DNA from: DATFBY01 sp035253585
Lineage (GTDB): Bacteria > Gemmatimonadota > Gemmatimonadetes > Gemmatimonadales > Gemmatimonadaceae
DNA length: 64,000 nucleotides
Direction of reading: 5' to 3'
Assembly: GCA_035253585.1 (NCBI GenBank)
Contig: DATFBY010000149.1
Coordinates: 10,171-74,170, forward strand
Part shown: positions 26,156 through 35,261 of the stretch, piece after piece
How positions within the stretch are numbered: the stretch's first letter is position 1
Layout of the letters: each line of letters begins with the position of its first letter
The notes under the pieces: generated by a model
The model's input: the letters and a program-made list of their open reading frames with translations, nothing else
The model's database searches: none
Told to the model about the DNA's origin: nothing
Program-made: the position numbers and the translations under genes

Positions 26156-27434
26156 ACTATGGGCCATTCTGGTGCGCGAGTATGTCGAGCGCGTCCGCAC
26201 GCGCTGGTTCGCCATCGCCACCGTCTTCGGGCCGCTCTTGTTAGGCGGCTTGATCTTCCTCCCGCCCTGGCTCGCCTCGCGCAGCACCGCGGCGCCGGAC
26301 ATCGCGCGTATCACGATCCTCGACGGCACGGGGACGGAGCTCGGAACGCGCGTGGCCGCCGAGCTCAATGGCGGCGTGATGGGCGACACGTCGCTCACGC
26401 AAGTGCAGGTCGTCGCGCCCCAGGCGATGGCGCAGGCCGAGAGTCTTGCCGTTCGCGACGTCATTGCGGGACGGCGCAAGGGCTATCTGGTGCTGGAGCG
26501 GCGAACACTCTCCGGGCGTGGCGCGCGCTACGCGGGCACCAACGCCACGGCCGCGGCGGACATGGAGGCGATGCGTCGCATACTGCGCGACGAGGTGCTG
26601 GCACTGCGCCTCGAGCAGCTCGGTGTGCAGAACGCGGCCACACGAGAGCTGGCCAGGATGCGCGTGACGCTCGCATCCGAGCGCCTGACGAGACGTGGGC
26701 GTGGCGGCTCGGGGCAGATGAACGTGATCTTCGCCATTGGCGTAGCGTTCCTGCTCTACATGTCGATCGCGTTCTACGGCCAGAACGTGCTCCGCGGCGT
26801 GATGGAGGAGAAGCAGACGCGCGTGGCGGAGGTCGTCGTGTCGAGCGTCTCGCCGACGAAGCTACTGGCCGGTAAGGTTCTCGGAGTCGGTGCGGTCGGG
26901 TTGACGCAAATCGTGATCTGGACGCTCACCTCCGTCGCGCTGATCAAGGCGCGCGGGCCGATTCTGGCGCGTATGGGAGCTGATGTTGCGCCGATGCCTC
27001 TTCCATCGATCTCCACGCCCGATGCGATTGCCCTGGTTCTCTTCTTCGTGCTGGGCTACACCGTCTACGCCGCGCTCTTCGCGGCGGTGGGCGCGATGGT
27101 GAACAGCGAGCAGGAAGCGCAGCAGGCGCAGTGGCCGATCATGCTGCTTCTGATCTCCAGCGTCTTCTTTCTCCAGCCCATCCTTCAGAATCCCGACGGG
27201 ACGCTGGCGCGTGTGATGGGCGCGCTTCCCTTCACCGCGCCCATCGTGATGCCATTGCGCATGAGCGTGGCGCCGGTGGCGCCGGTGGATGTCGTGCTCT
27301 CGCTGATCTCGGTAGTGGCGGGATGCTACGTGGCGATCTGGCTGGCGGCGCGCATCTACCGCGTCGGACTGCTCATGTATGGAAAACGACCGAGCCTCGG
27401 CGAGCTCGGTCGTTGGGTGCGTCACGCAAACTGA
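26148..27434 (+). CDS. ABC-2 type exporter permease (NatB-like)
   Basis: 428 residues. One transmembrane helix near residues 20-40, a large extracytoplasmic domain to about residue 200, then five to six helices including MNVIFAIGVAFLLYMSIAFYGQ and SIAMVNSEQEAQQAQ-like cytoplasmic loops. This is the ABC-2 membrane component layout (DUF3526/NatB). It overlaps the ATPase gene and is convergent with the Tad-cluster gene ending at 27444. Confidence 0.88.
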   Translation: MDRLWAILVREYVERVRTRWFAIATVFGPLLLGGLIFLPPWLASRSTAAPDIARITILDGTGTELGTRVAAELNGGVMGDTSLTQVQVVAPQAMAQAESLAVRDVIAGRRKGYLVLERRTLSGRGARYAGTNATAAADMEAMRRILRDEVLALRLEQLGVQNAATRELARMRVTLASERLTRRGRGGSGQMNVIFAIGVAFLLYMSIAFYGQNVLRGVMEEKQTRVAEVVVSSVSPTKLLAGKVLGVGAVGLTQIVIWTLTSVALIKARGPILARMGADVAPMPLPSISTPDAIALVLFFVLGYTVYAALFAAVGAMVNSEQEAQQAQWPIMLLLISSVFFLQPILQNPDGTLARVMGALPFTAPIVMPLRMSVAPVAPVDVVLSLISVVAGCYVAIWLAARIYRVGLLMYGKRPSLGELGRWVRHAN

Positions 27435-27443
27435 ATCGGCGAC

Positions 27444-29606
27444 TTACCGCGCGAAGTTGCGGCACATGTGTGCCGCCTCCCGTTCGAGCTTGTCGGCCTG
27501 AACCAGCAGCGCACGCTGCTCGACGATCCGCGTTGCTTCGGGGACCGTCGCAAGCAGGGAGCCTAACGAGTCACGGGTGGTGACCAGGCGGCCGCGCGCC
27601 TGGAGTACGAGCGCGCAGCCCAGCTTTCCGCCCCGGTAGTCCTCGGCGATCTCCTGGTACCACGCCAGAGCGACTCGCAGCGAGTCGGTTCGCGCCGTCA
27701 CCAAACGCGCCTGCGCGCGCGGCAGCTGAGTCGCGGCCAGCGGCCGGTTCTCAGGCGACGCGGTGCTCCCGTTCGTCACGCTGTCCGTCGCGCTGAGCGA
27801 TCCGGCCTGGCTTTCGGCGATCGGCGCGCGCGTCTCTCTCACGCGCTGCACTGCGACCGCCATCAGTACGAACGACGCGAGCAATGCCAACACCGCCGCG
27901 AGGCCAAGGACGCTGGCCGGCACTCCTCGCTTTTCCTCGTCGATCTTGATCGGCTTCCGGCCCGCCACGCGAGGCGACATGCGACGCTCGACATCCGCCA
28001 GATCCGTCATGAAGATCGGACGCTTGAGACCGTTCGCCGGTGGTCCCTCGACGTCGCGCACGGAGGCGCGATCGTCCAGGCGAGACTGCAGAGCGCTGAC
28101 TGCTTTTTCGGCGCCGCTGGAGTTGGTGCTCGAGGCGGTACTCGATGTGGTGCCCGAGGCAGTGCTCGGAACGCTTCTCGCCCGCTTCGGAACGTCGGTC
28201 GGCGTAGCATCGTGCGCGGTCGGAGCGGTGACGGCGACTCTGTCCGCGGCTCGAGGTTCACGCGCAGACGGCGCGTTCGGCGCGGCTTTCCATACGGGCG
28301 TCGTCGGCGCGATCGAAAGCGATTGTCCGACCGGCATCCGCGGCACCGGTGGCGGTGCCGGTTTTGGCTCTTCGACGACTCGAGGCGCTGCGGCAATGGG
28401 CTCGTCACCAATCGAGTCTTCGGACATCGCAGCTGGCGTTTGCTCGGCGGACGCGACTGGCTCCGCGTCAGGCGCCTCGACGTCGAGCGATTCGCTGTCG
28501 AGATCGTCACCTTCGATCTCTTCGGCTCCGATCTCCTCGGCGCCGAACTGCTCGGAGTAGAACTGCTCGGAGTCGAGCTGCTGGGCCTCGAGCTGCTCGG
28601 CCTCGAGTTCCTCGACCGCCGCCTCGGATTCCGCCATCTCGAACTCTGACTCTGGCTCCGGCGGAGCTGCCACCTGACTTTCCACTTCGGTTTCAACCGA
28701 AGTGGGACTCCGAGACTCCCACGTCATCGGCGTCGACGCCGCTGGCGCCGGCGGCGGCTCGTCAGGCAGCGGTGATGTACGGGCGGGCGAAGTGGGAGTG
28801 TTCACTCGCTCGCGCGGAGGCGTGGTGCCCATGACGCGCGATACTACACGGGCTGCCGCGCGTACGTCGGCCGCCACTCCCTCCGCGATCAGCGAGACCG
28901 CGGACCGCGACTCGTCGCTCGTTGGCGTGTGCCGCGCCGATACGCGCTCGCGAATGGGAAGCGCGACGACGGGCTCGTCGGTCACGTATCCTCGCCACGG
29001 AATACACGACCGCTTCGGCGCGTTCTCACGCACGAACTGCGGCTCGAGGAGCTCGCGGAATGGCGCACGAAACGCGCGGGCCGCCATCGGATTCACGAGG
29101 AAGAGCGCGCCGTCGTGCGGCTGCGCGCCGCTCGTCAGCACGATGAACGGCTCCCAGCCGCCGGTGCACCGTTCCAGGTGCAGCGAAATGTCTTCCGGTG
29201 GGGGCTGCATCGGCACGGTTGGACGCGAGCAATACCAACCTGCCAGACGCAGGGGACCATCCATCTGCGGACCGGTGCGCGCGCTCTCGGCGTCGGTGCC
29301 GGGAATCGCGTCGGCGATCACCACGTAGCTCGCGCCGCTATCGGGCGACACGAAAACGCGCCCCCACAACGAGCCGTCCACGTCACGGTCCATCCCCGCG
29401 GCGTGCTCCTGGATCTGCAGGAGTACGCGCTGCGTGATGTAAATCTCGTGCTCGTAGCCGGAGTTTCGGAGATTGGCGGCGAGAAGATAGTACGCATCGC
29501 TGGCCGGCTTCCACGAGATCGAGCGCGCTATCGGCGCGTTCTGTCGCGGATACGGAAGCCGGCCCTCTTCTGGCCCGCCGACGCCGGTCTCTCGGAGGAG
29601 CGCCAT
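27444..29606 (-). CDS. Pseudo-MPN/JAMM-domain membrane protein at the end of the Tad operon
   Basis: 720 residues from ATG 29606; the open frame extends upstream but only into tadG. Residues 53-180 read like an MPN (JAMM metalloprotease) fold: EIYITQRVLLQIQEHAAG, then GWYCSRP (123-129) exactly where active JAMM enzymes have GWYHSHP, with the following Asp kept at 139. Both zinc histidines are therefore lost, so it is probably a binding module. A long low-complexity acidic linker has about ten pentad repeats of the type EQLEA/EQFGA/EEIGA (DNA about 28500-28640). A membrane helix near residue 575 and a 130-residue C-terminal domain follow. The domain call is inferred from motif shape. Last gene of the leftward pilus operon. 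Confidence 0.7.
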   Translation of the reverse strand: MALLRETGVGGPEEGRLPYPRQNAPIARSISWKPASDAYYLLAANLRNSGYEHEIYITQRVLLQIQEHAAGMDRDVDGSLWGRVFVSPDSGASYVVIADAIPGTDAESARTGPQMDGPLRLAGWYCSRPTVPMQPPPEDISLHLERCTGGWEPFIVLTSGAQPHDGALFLVNPMAARAFRAPFRELLEPQFVRENAPKRSCIPWRGYVTDEPVVALPIRERVSARHTPTSDESRSAVSLIAEGVAADVRAAARVVSRVMGTTPPRERVNTPTSPARTSPLPDEPPPAPAASTPMTWESRSPTSVETEVESQVAAPPEPESEFEMAESEAAVEELEAEQLEAQQLDSEQFYSEQFGAEEIGAEEIEGDDLDSESLDVEAPDAEPVASAEQTPAAMSEDSIGDEPIAAAPRVVEEPKPAPPPVPRMPVGQSLSIAPTTPVWKAAPNAPSAREPRAADRVAVTAPTAHDATPTDVPKRARSVPSTASGTTSSTASSTNSSGAEKAVSALQSRLDDRASVRDVEGPPANGLKRPIFMTDLADVERRMSPRVAGRKPIKIDEEKRGVPASVLGLAAVLALLASFVLMAVAVQRVRETRAPIAESQAGSLSATDSVTNGSTASPENRPLAATQLPRAQARLVTARTDSLRVALAWYQEIAEDYRGGKLGCALVLQARGRLVTTRDSLGSLLATVPEATRIVEQRALLVQADKLEREAAHMCRNFAR

Positions 29607-29616
29607 AACCTTCAGC

Positions 29617-30735
29617 TCACCTGACCAGAATCGGTTTGACGATCGTGCTGTTGCCGGTGCCGACCGCACCGGTGGCGCTGAACGTATCGAAGTAGCCGAT
29701 GATCTCGCCTTTGTCCTCGCCGTTTGGTGGGCATACACTCGGCTGGCAGCTGTTGTGGAACATGGTCTCAAGGACAAACCCGCCGATTGCGCGAATCACC
29801 GCCGGATCTCTGCCGTTCAACTGGCCCGACGTGTAGTACGCGACCTTGATCGGCACACCCAGCGACCCATTGCCATGGATGCAATTGTCGCCGACGAAGC
29901 TTCCGCCGAACTGCGAGCACAACGTCTCGGTAGCGGTGATCGTTGGCCCAGGCATGTTGCCGGGCTCCGTTATTATCGAATCGCCGACGCCCGTGAGCGG
30001 TCCACAGGTTTCGGTTTCAATGTTGGTGCGGTAGGTGCTTGCACCAGACTGCGGCGCGGGCACGCGGTAGGTGCCGGTGAGAGCCATCCAGAACGACGGC
30101 AAGACGATCGCGTTGTAATTTCCGGGCTGCGCGGGACCACCGCCGCTCAGATCGCCCAGCTTCAGCCGAATACGGCGCGCCGCGATCGGCATGTTTCGAA
30201 GATTCGTGAGATCGGCGTCGGTGAGCTGGTGATTCGGATTGGTGATGCCGAGCCTGGCGAGCAGCGAGTCGTACGGCAGCGCCCACGGCCTGAGGCATCC
30301 TGTTGCAACCACTGGCGCGGTCGCCCACGCGATCGACGTCCGGCGCATGGTCTGCGGGAGGATGTTGAAGATCCCCCCGATCAGATAGCGCGTATTCCGC
30401 TGCGTCGTGACGCGTATTGCGTTCGCCTCGACGCTGTCGGCAGCCGTGAACACCTTCGTCGTATCGTTCCAGCGCCCATACTCGGCCACCGGTGTCGCCG
30501 CGCCCGGTGGCATGTTGGCGCTGGCTACAGCGATCGCGGAGTCGAGCGCATGGCTCTTGTGGACCAGAAGCTCGACGGCACCGGCGTGCGCGCCGGCATC
30601 GGCCGCCGTATGGATGGCGGCGGACTGCTCGACGGTTCGGCTGAAATCGACGGCCAACACTGCCATCACCATCAGACCAACCAGGAGGAATGCTCCGAGC
30701 ACGAGCATCGCACCCTTCCGATTACGCAGTCTCAT
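29617..30735 (-). CDS. tadG: TadG-like Flp pilus assembly protein
   Basis: 372 residues. ATG 30735 has GGAGG about five bases upstream and is better than a GTG two codons earlier. The N-terminal RNRKGAMLVLGAFLLVGLMVMAVLAVDFSR is the RxxxGxxxV...D signature of the TadE/TadG-like N-terminal helix (Tad_N), which acts as a pseudopilin-type membrane anchor. The remaining extracytoplasmic part is cysteine-containing and unlike known VWA-type TadG. It sits between tadC and the pseudo-MPN protein. Confidence 0.8.
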   Translation of the reverse strand: MRLRNRKGAMLVLGAFLLVGLMVMAVLAVDFSRTVEQSAAIHTAADAGAHAGAVELLVHKSHALDSAIAVASANMPPGAATPVAEYGRWNDTTKVFTAADSVEANAIRVTTQRNTRYLIGGIFNILPQTMRRTSIAWATAPVVATGCLRPWALPYDSLLARLGITNPNHQLTDADLTNLRNMPIAARRIRLKLGDLSGGGPAQPGNYNAIVLPSFWMALTGTYRVPAPQSGASTYRTNIETETCGPLTGVGDSIITEPGNMPGPTITATETLCSQFGGSFVGDNCIHGNGSLGVPIKVAYYTSGQLNGRDPAVIRAIGGFVLETMFHNSCQPSVCPPNGEDKGEIIGYFDTFSATGAVGTGNSTIVKPILVR

Positions 30736-30771
30736 GGCCACCTCCGTGTTCTCCTCGCGTGACGCCCTAGG

Positions 30772-31683
30772 TTAGGGCTCCCCGCGCAACATCGCGCTGA
30801 TATGCATGACGGCCGGACCCATGATTACCACGAAGAGCGCCGGCAAAATCATCAAGGCGAGAGGGACGATCATCTTGAGCGGAGCCACCGCGGCGTTTTT
30901 CTCCGCGGTTTGACGCCGCTTCCTTCGCAACGCTTCAGCATAAACTCGCAGCACGCGCCCAATGCTCGTTCCCCACTTCTCGCTCTGAATCATGCTGGAG
31001 ACGAGCGTGCGCACTTCCTCCACGCCGGTGCGCGTCCAGACGTTGCGCAGCGCCTCGTCGCGTGGAACGCCGGCGCTCGTCCGCCGATTCACGAGCAGGA
31101 TCTCACGCGCCAGCTCGGGGTGCAGGAGCTGCATGTCACGGCCAACACGCTGCAGCGCGGCATCGAGGCTCATTCCCGATTCGACGCAGACGACCAGTAG
31201 GTCCAACGCGTCGGGGATCGAGCGGCGAATTCGCTCCTTACGCTTGATCACGCGGCGATTGAGATACCACACCGGAATCAGCGTCGCCGCCACCGCCGCC
31301 CAGATCACCAGACCAACCAACGCCATGAAACCGACCGGCGGCACCACCAGCGTCACGATCACCGGCAGCAAAACGACCGCGATGACGCGAATGGTGTTGA
31401 ACACCAGCACCGCCGCCGGGCTGTCGAAGCCGGCCTGCATGAGCTTGTCGCGGAAACGAACGCTCGTGCTCCACGCTTCGGGCAAGCGCTGACGGATCCG
31501 CTCGGCGATGCGCTCCTCGGTCGCCGGCTTGATCAGCACCAGCCCGCGGGTCGTGACGATGTCGCCGGTGTCGAGCGCGCGTCCGATCAGCTGACGGCGG
31601 CTCCGAGTGACGGAGAGCGCCCAAGCCGCCGCGACGAGCGCGCCGAGAATGATTGTGACGAGAATCGCGAGACTAGAGGGCAT
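30772..31683 (-). CDS. tadC: Tad pilus inner-membrane protein TadC
   Basis: 303 residues with the GspF/T2SF domain: RSIPDALDLLVVCVESGMSLDAALQRVG is the classic motif of the F-domain, followed by membrane helices at residues 90-140 and at the C-terminus (MIVPLALMILPALFVVIMGPA). TadC pairs with TadB to form the platform of the Flp pilus machine. One base separates it from tadB. Confidence 0.93.
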   Translation of the reverse strand: MPSSLAILVTIILGALVAAAWALSVTRSRRQLIGRALDTGDIVTTRGLVLIKPATEERIAERIRQRLPEAWSTSVRFRDKLMQAGFDSPAAVLVFNTIRVIAVVLLPVIVTLVVPPVGFMALVGLVIWAAVAATLIPVWYLNRRVIKRKERIRRSIPDALDLLVVCVESGMSLDAALQRVGRDMQLLHPELAREILLVNRRTSAGVPRDEALRNVWTRTGVEEVRTLVSSMIQSEKWGTSIGRVLRVYAEALRRKRRQTAEKNAAVAPLKMIVPLALMILPALFVVIMGPAVMHISAMLRGEP

Positions 31684-31684
31684 A

Positions 31685-32638
31685 CTAGAAATCGATGTCC
31701 GCTATGCTGAGCATGATGCTGTATCCGATCACTACCGAGATCGCCGCCGACAGCAGCATCAACTTGCCGACGTCGGAGATGATCATCGGACGCAAAAAGT
31801 TCGGATCGGCGAACCAGATGACGATGAAGACCAGCACCGGCAGTGCCGACAGGATCTGCGCCGAGAGCTTCGGCTCCGCCGTGAGCGTCTCGATCTGACC
31901 GCGAACCGCGACGCGCTGGCGCATGAGGTCGCTCAGGTTGGTGAGTACCTCCGCCAGGTTGCCGCCAGTCTCACGCTGAATGAGCACCGCGGTCACGAAC
32001 ATGCGCAGATCGAGACTGTCCACGCGCTCCTGGAGCCGCGTCATCGCCGTACGCACGTCGATGCCTAACCGCTGCTCTTCGTAAAAGCGCGAGAACTCGG
32101 GGCCGATCGGCGCCGTCATCTCCTGGCCGATGAAGTTCATCGCCGCCTGGAACGAGTAGCCGGCGCGCATGGCGCTCACCAACATGTCGATCGCTTCCGG
32201 AAGCTGCGCTTCGAAGTTCATCCGCCGCTTCTTCTGTCGACGACGCAGCCAGAACACCGGAAGAAGCCCGCCGAACGATCCGAGCAAAACGGCGCCGAGC
32301 AATCCGCGGATCATCGCCCCGAACGCGATGCCGACGACGGAAGCAAAAATTATGGTCAGGAGGAACGCGCCGGCGGTAACGTTTACGCCCGCGCGCCGGA
32401 GCTGCTCGGTCAGCTCCTCGGTGAAGGACCGGCCAGCGAGTATACGGTTGAGCAGCGCCAGCTGACTGACGGCGTCATCGCGCAGCAGACTCGCCGTGCG
32501 CGCGGCCTCCGCGGCGCTGTCGAGCCGATCGCGCGCGCGCGTCGCCGCGTCGAGCGTGCGCCGGTTGTAGAACACGTACGCGCCGACCACGACGACGATC
32601 GTCGCCACGAACACGCCGGCGAGAAGGAGCAACTCCAT
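31685..32638 (-). CDS. tadB: Tad pilus inner-membrane protein TadB
   Basis: 317 residues, GspF/T2SF family. LPEAIDMLVSAMRAGYSFQAAMNFIGQEM is the F-domain signature. The N-terminus has one helix (ELLLLAGVFVATIVVVVGAYVF), a double helix near residues 90-135 and a C-terminal helix. With TadC it forms the platform that couples the TadA ATPase to pilin polymerisation. Spacing to tadA is three bases. Confidence 0.93.
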   Translation of the reverse strand: MELLLLAGVFVATIVVVVGAYVFYNRRTLDAATRARDRLDSAAEAARTASLLRDDAVSQLALLNRILAGRSFTEELTEQLRRAGVNVTAGAFLLTIIFASVVGIAFGAMIRGLLGAVLLGSFGGLLPVFWLRRRQKKRRMNFEAQLPEAIDMLVSAMRAGYSFQAAMNFIGQEMTAPIGPEFSRFYEEQRLGIDVRTAMTRLQERVDSLDLRMFVTAVLIQRETGGNLAEVLTNLSDLMRQRVAVRGQIETLTAEPKLSAQILSALPVLVFIVIWFADPNFLRPMIISDVGKLMLLSAAISVVIGYSIMLSIADIDF

Positions 32639-32641
32639 GGT

Positions 32642-34045
32642 CTACACCTTCTCGAACATGAGTGGGGGCAGCTCGACGCCGGCCACGCGAAGCCGCTCGG
32701 TGAACCCCGGTCTGATACCCGTCGCCTCGAAGTTCCCCAGCACCCGGCCATCGCCCCCGATGCCGCGACGCCGGTAGCGCCAGATCTCCTGCGTCGAGAT
32801 CACCTCGCCTTCCATGCCGGTGACTTCGGTGATGCTGGTGATGCGACGCGTGCCATCCGCCATGCGCGCGATCTGAACGACGACATCGAGCGCGGATGCC
32901 ATCTGCTCGCGCATGGCGCGGTCGGGCAGATTGGTTCCCGCCATCAGGATCATCGTCTCCATACGGGACAGCGCATCGCGCGGCGAGTTGGCGTGAATGG
33001 TGGTCAACGATCCCTCGTGACCGGTGTTCATCGCCTGCAACATGTCGAGCGCCTCGGCGGAGCGAACCTCACCGATGAGGATGCGGTCCGGGCGCATACG
33101 GAGCGCGTTCTTCACCAGATCGCGTGCCACCACTTCACCGCGTCCTTCCGCGTTAGGCGGACGCGTCTCCAGTCTGACGACGTGCTCTTGCATGAGCTGG
33201 AGCTCGGCCGCGTCCTCGATCGTGATGATGCGCTCGTCCGACGGAATGAAGGAGCTCAGTACGTTCAGCAGCGTCGTCTTGCCGGCGCCGGTACCACCGG
33301 AGATGAGAACGTTCAACCGCGCGTGGACGCACGATGCGAGCAGCGTGATGATCTCCTCGGTGAGCGTCCCGTTCTCGAGCAGCTGCGGGATGCCGACGTT
33401 GGCGCCGAATCGGCGGATCGAGAGGATCGGTCCGTCGAGCGCCAGCGGCGGAATGATGGCGTTGACACGCGAGCCATCCGGCAGGCGCGCATCGACCATC
33501 GGTGATGCTTCATCGACGCGGCGGCCGACGCGACTCACGATACGGTCAATGACCGCTAGGAGGTGCGAGTCGTTGCGGAACGTCGCGTTCACGCGCTGCA
33601 AGCGGCCGTGGCGCTCTATGTATATCTCGCGCGCGCCGTTCACCAGGATGTCGGAGATCGTCAGATCGCGGAACAGCGGCTCGATCGGACCGAGGCCGAT
33701 GATCTCGTAGACGACCTGCTCGATGATGTCCTCGCGCTCCGCCGAGCTGAGCGGCGTCTGCTCGGTTCGGAGGAACTCGGTGACCGCGTGCCGAATCTGA
33801 GCCGTCAGCTCACGCTCGTCCTTGATCTGATCGAGGGCCTCGAGGTCGAGCCGCTCGATGAGACGGCGATGCAGATCGACCTTGATCTGGTCGAGCGGAT
33901 CGAGCGCGCGCTCATCGATGCGAGGGCCGAGGATACCGGATGCCCGCTGCGGGCCGGTCTGCGCGCGCGGGTTCGTACGGCCGTCGGCATCAGGTTGCGG
34001 GCCGTGCGGTGTACGCTGTCGTGACAGCCGATCGCTCAACGCCAT
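32642..34045 (-). CDS. tadA: Tad pilus assembly ATPase TadA/CpaF
   Basis: 467 residues, PilT/VirB11-type secretion ATPase. Walker A is SGGTGAGKTTLLNVLS; the Asp box and Walker B region read RILIGEVRSAEALDMLQAMNTGHEGS, followed by the His box SLTTIHANSPRDALSRMETM. The N-terminal 100 residues are the helical TadA-specific part. It powers Flp pilus extension. Three bases from the tadZ stop. Confidence 0.96.
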   Translation of the reverse strand: MALSDRLSRQRTPHGPQPDADGRTNPRAQTGPQRASGILGPRIDERALDPLDQIKVDLHRRLIERLDLEALDQIKDERELTAQIRHAVTEFLRTEQTPLSSAEREDIIEQVVYEIIGLGPIEPLFRDLTISDILVNGAREIYIERHGRLQRVNATFRNDSHLLAVIDRIVSRVGRRVDEASPMVDARLPDGSRVNAIIPPLALDGPILSIRRFGANVGIPQLLENGTLTEEIITLLASCVHARLNVLISGGTGAGKTTLLNVLSSFIPSDERIITIEDAAELQLMQEHVVRLETRPPNAEGRGEVVARDLVKNALRMRPDRILIGEVRSAEALDMLQAMNTGHEGSLTTIHANSPRDALSRMETMILMAGTNLPDRAMREQMASALDVVVQIARMADGTRRITSITEVTGMEGEVISTQEIWRYRRRGIGGDGRVLGNFEATGIRPGFTERLRVAGVELPPLMFEKV

Positions 34046-34048
34046 CTA

Positions 34049-35239
34049 TCAGCTCTCCTTCTTGAGGCCAAAGAGCTGACGCAGCCGCGAGCTACCGCGT
34101 CCGTTGGTGTTTTCAGCGCCGCTCCGAAGCGCTCCACCGAGCTTGGCCGCGAGCTGTTGATAGCTCCACGCGAGCTTCGATCGGGGATCTACGTCGTACA
34201 CCGGGACGCCTTTGTTGAGCGCCAACGCCGACGCCCGGTAATCGTTAGGCAGCTTCCAGAAGATCTCACACTTGAGCACATCCGCCGCATCGGCCAGGGT
34301 GAGAATCTCCCCCGACGGATAGCGGTTGACGATTACGCACAGCTTCGACTCGGGGTAGCCGAGTCGACGGCAGATCGCCAGCGTCCGCTGCGTGCTGCGG
34401 AGCGCCGGTACCGTCAACTGCGTGGTCAGCAAGATCGAATCCGCGGCGTCCATCGCCGCCAACGTTCGTTCGTTCATGTAGTGCTCGCAGTCGAGCACCG
34501 TGAACGCGAAGTGCGCTTGCATCTGCTGCACGATCATCGTGATGGCGCCCGCATCGGCGACGTCATCGAGCTCCGGCTTGTCCGACGCCGCCAGCGCCCA
34601 TACGCCGCCGGGGCATGGCGTAAGAAGCGAATACATCAAGTCGGCATCGATACGGTCCGCCTTGGCCACCAGGTCGCCCAAGTCGTAGGACGGCTTGAGA
34701 TTCAGGAACACGCGAACATCGCCGCCGGCGACGACCAGATCCGCGACCGCGACCCGCACATCGGCATGATTGTGCGCGAAGCCGTAGGCGAGATTGACTG
34801 CCAGGCTGGTGTTGCCGAGGCCACCCTTGCTGCTATAGACCGCCGCCACGTGGCCGCGTCGCACTTCCACCTGCTGGCGGCGCATGAGACGATCCACCGC
34901 GGCGGTGAGATCCTGCGGCTCCGGCGGAAAGATCACGAACTCCTGGATCCCCGCGCGCATGGCGCGAAGTATCAGCTCGGTGTCGGCGCGTGGAGCCGTG
35001 CCGACGACGCTCATGAAGCGTCCGCGACGAATCTCGCGGTCGAGCGCCGCGAGCTGGACGGCGTCGACTTCCTGAAGTGGGAGGATCACCAGATCGTAGG
35101 CGTCGTCGGAAAGCCGAGCGATCGCCGCGCTGATGCTCGGCGCTTCAGCCGGTGGGCCGAAGCCGAACCGGTTGAGGATGCCCGCGACGTCGCCGGGCCC
35201 TGCGGCGCCCGCGACGATCAGTGCCTTCCGAGTCGCCAC
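34049..35239 (-). CDS. tadZ: Tad pilus localisation ATPase TadZ/CpaE
   Basis: 396 residues: an N-terminal response-regulator-like receiver fold (about 1-125) and a MinD/ParA-like ATPase. The P-loop reads SSKGGLGNTSL, with Asn replacing the second lysine of the normal KGGxGKT/S; such a degenerate Walker A is common in TadZ. It places the Tad machine at the cell pole. The aspartate of phosphotransfer receivers is not clearly present. Between rcpA and tadA in the operon. Confidence 0.92.
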   Translation of the reverse strand: MATRKALIVAGAAGPGDVAGILNRFGFGPPAEAPSISAAIARLSDDAYDLVILPLQEVDAVQLAALDREIRRGRFMSVVGTAPRADTELILRAMRAGIQEFVIFPPEPQDLTAAVDRLMRRQQVEVRRGHVAAVYSSKGGLGNTSLAVNLAYGFAHNHADVRVAVADLVVAGGDVRVFLNLKPSYDLGDLVAKADRIDADLMYSLLTPCPGGVWALAASDKPELDDVADAGAITMIVQQMQAHFAFTVLDCEHYMNERTLAAMDAADSILLTTQLTVPALRSTQRTLAICRRLGYPESKLCVIVNRYPSGEILTLADAADVLKCEIFWKLPNDYRASALALNKGVPVYDVDPRSKLAWSYQQLAAKLGGALRSGAENTNGRGSSRLRQLFGLKKES

Positions 35240-35261
35240 TTCTACTGCTCCCGAACGAAAC

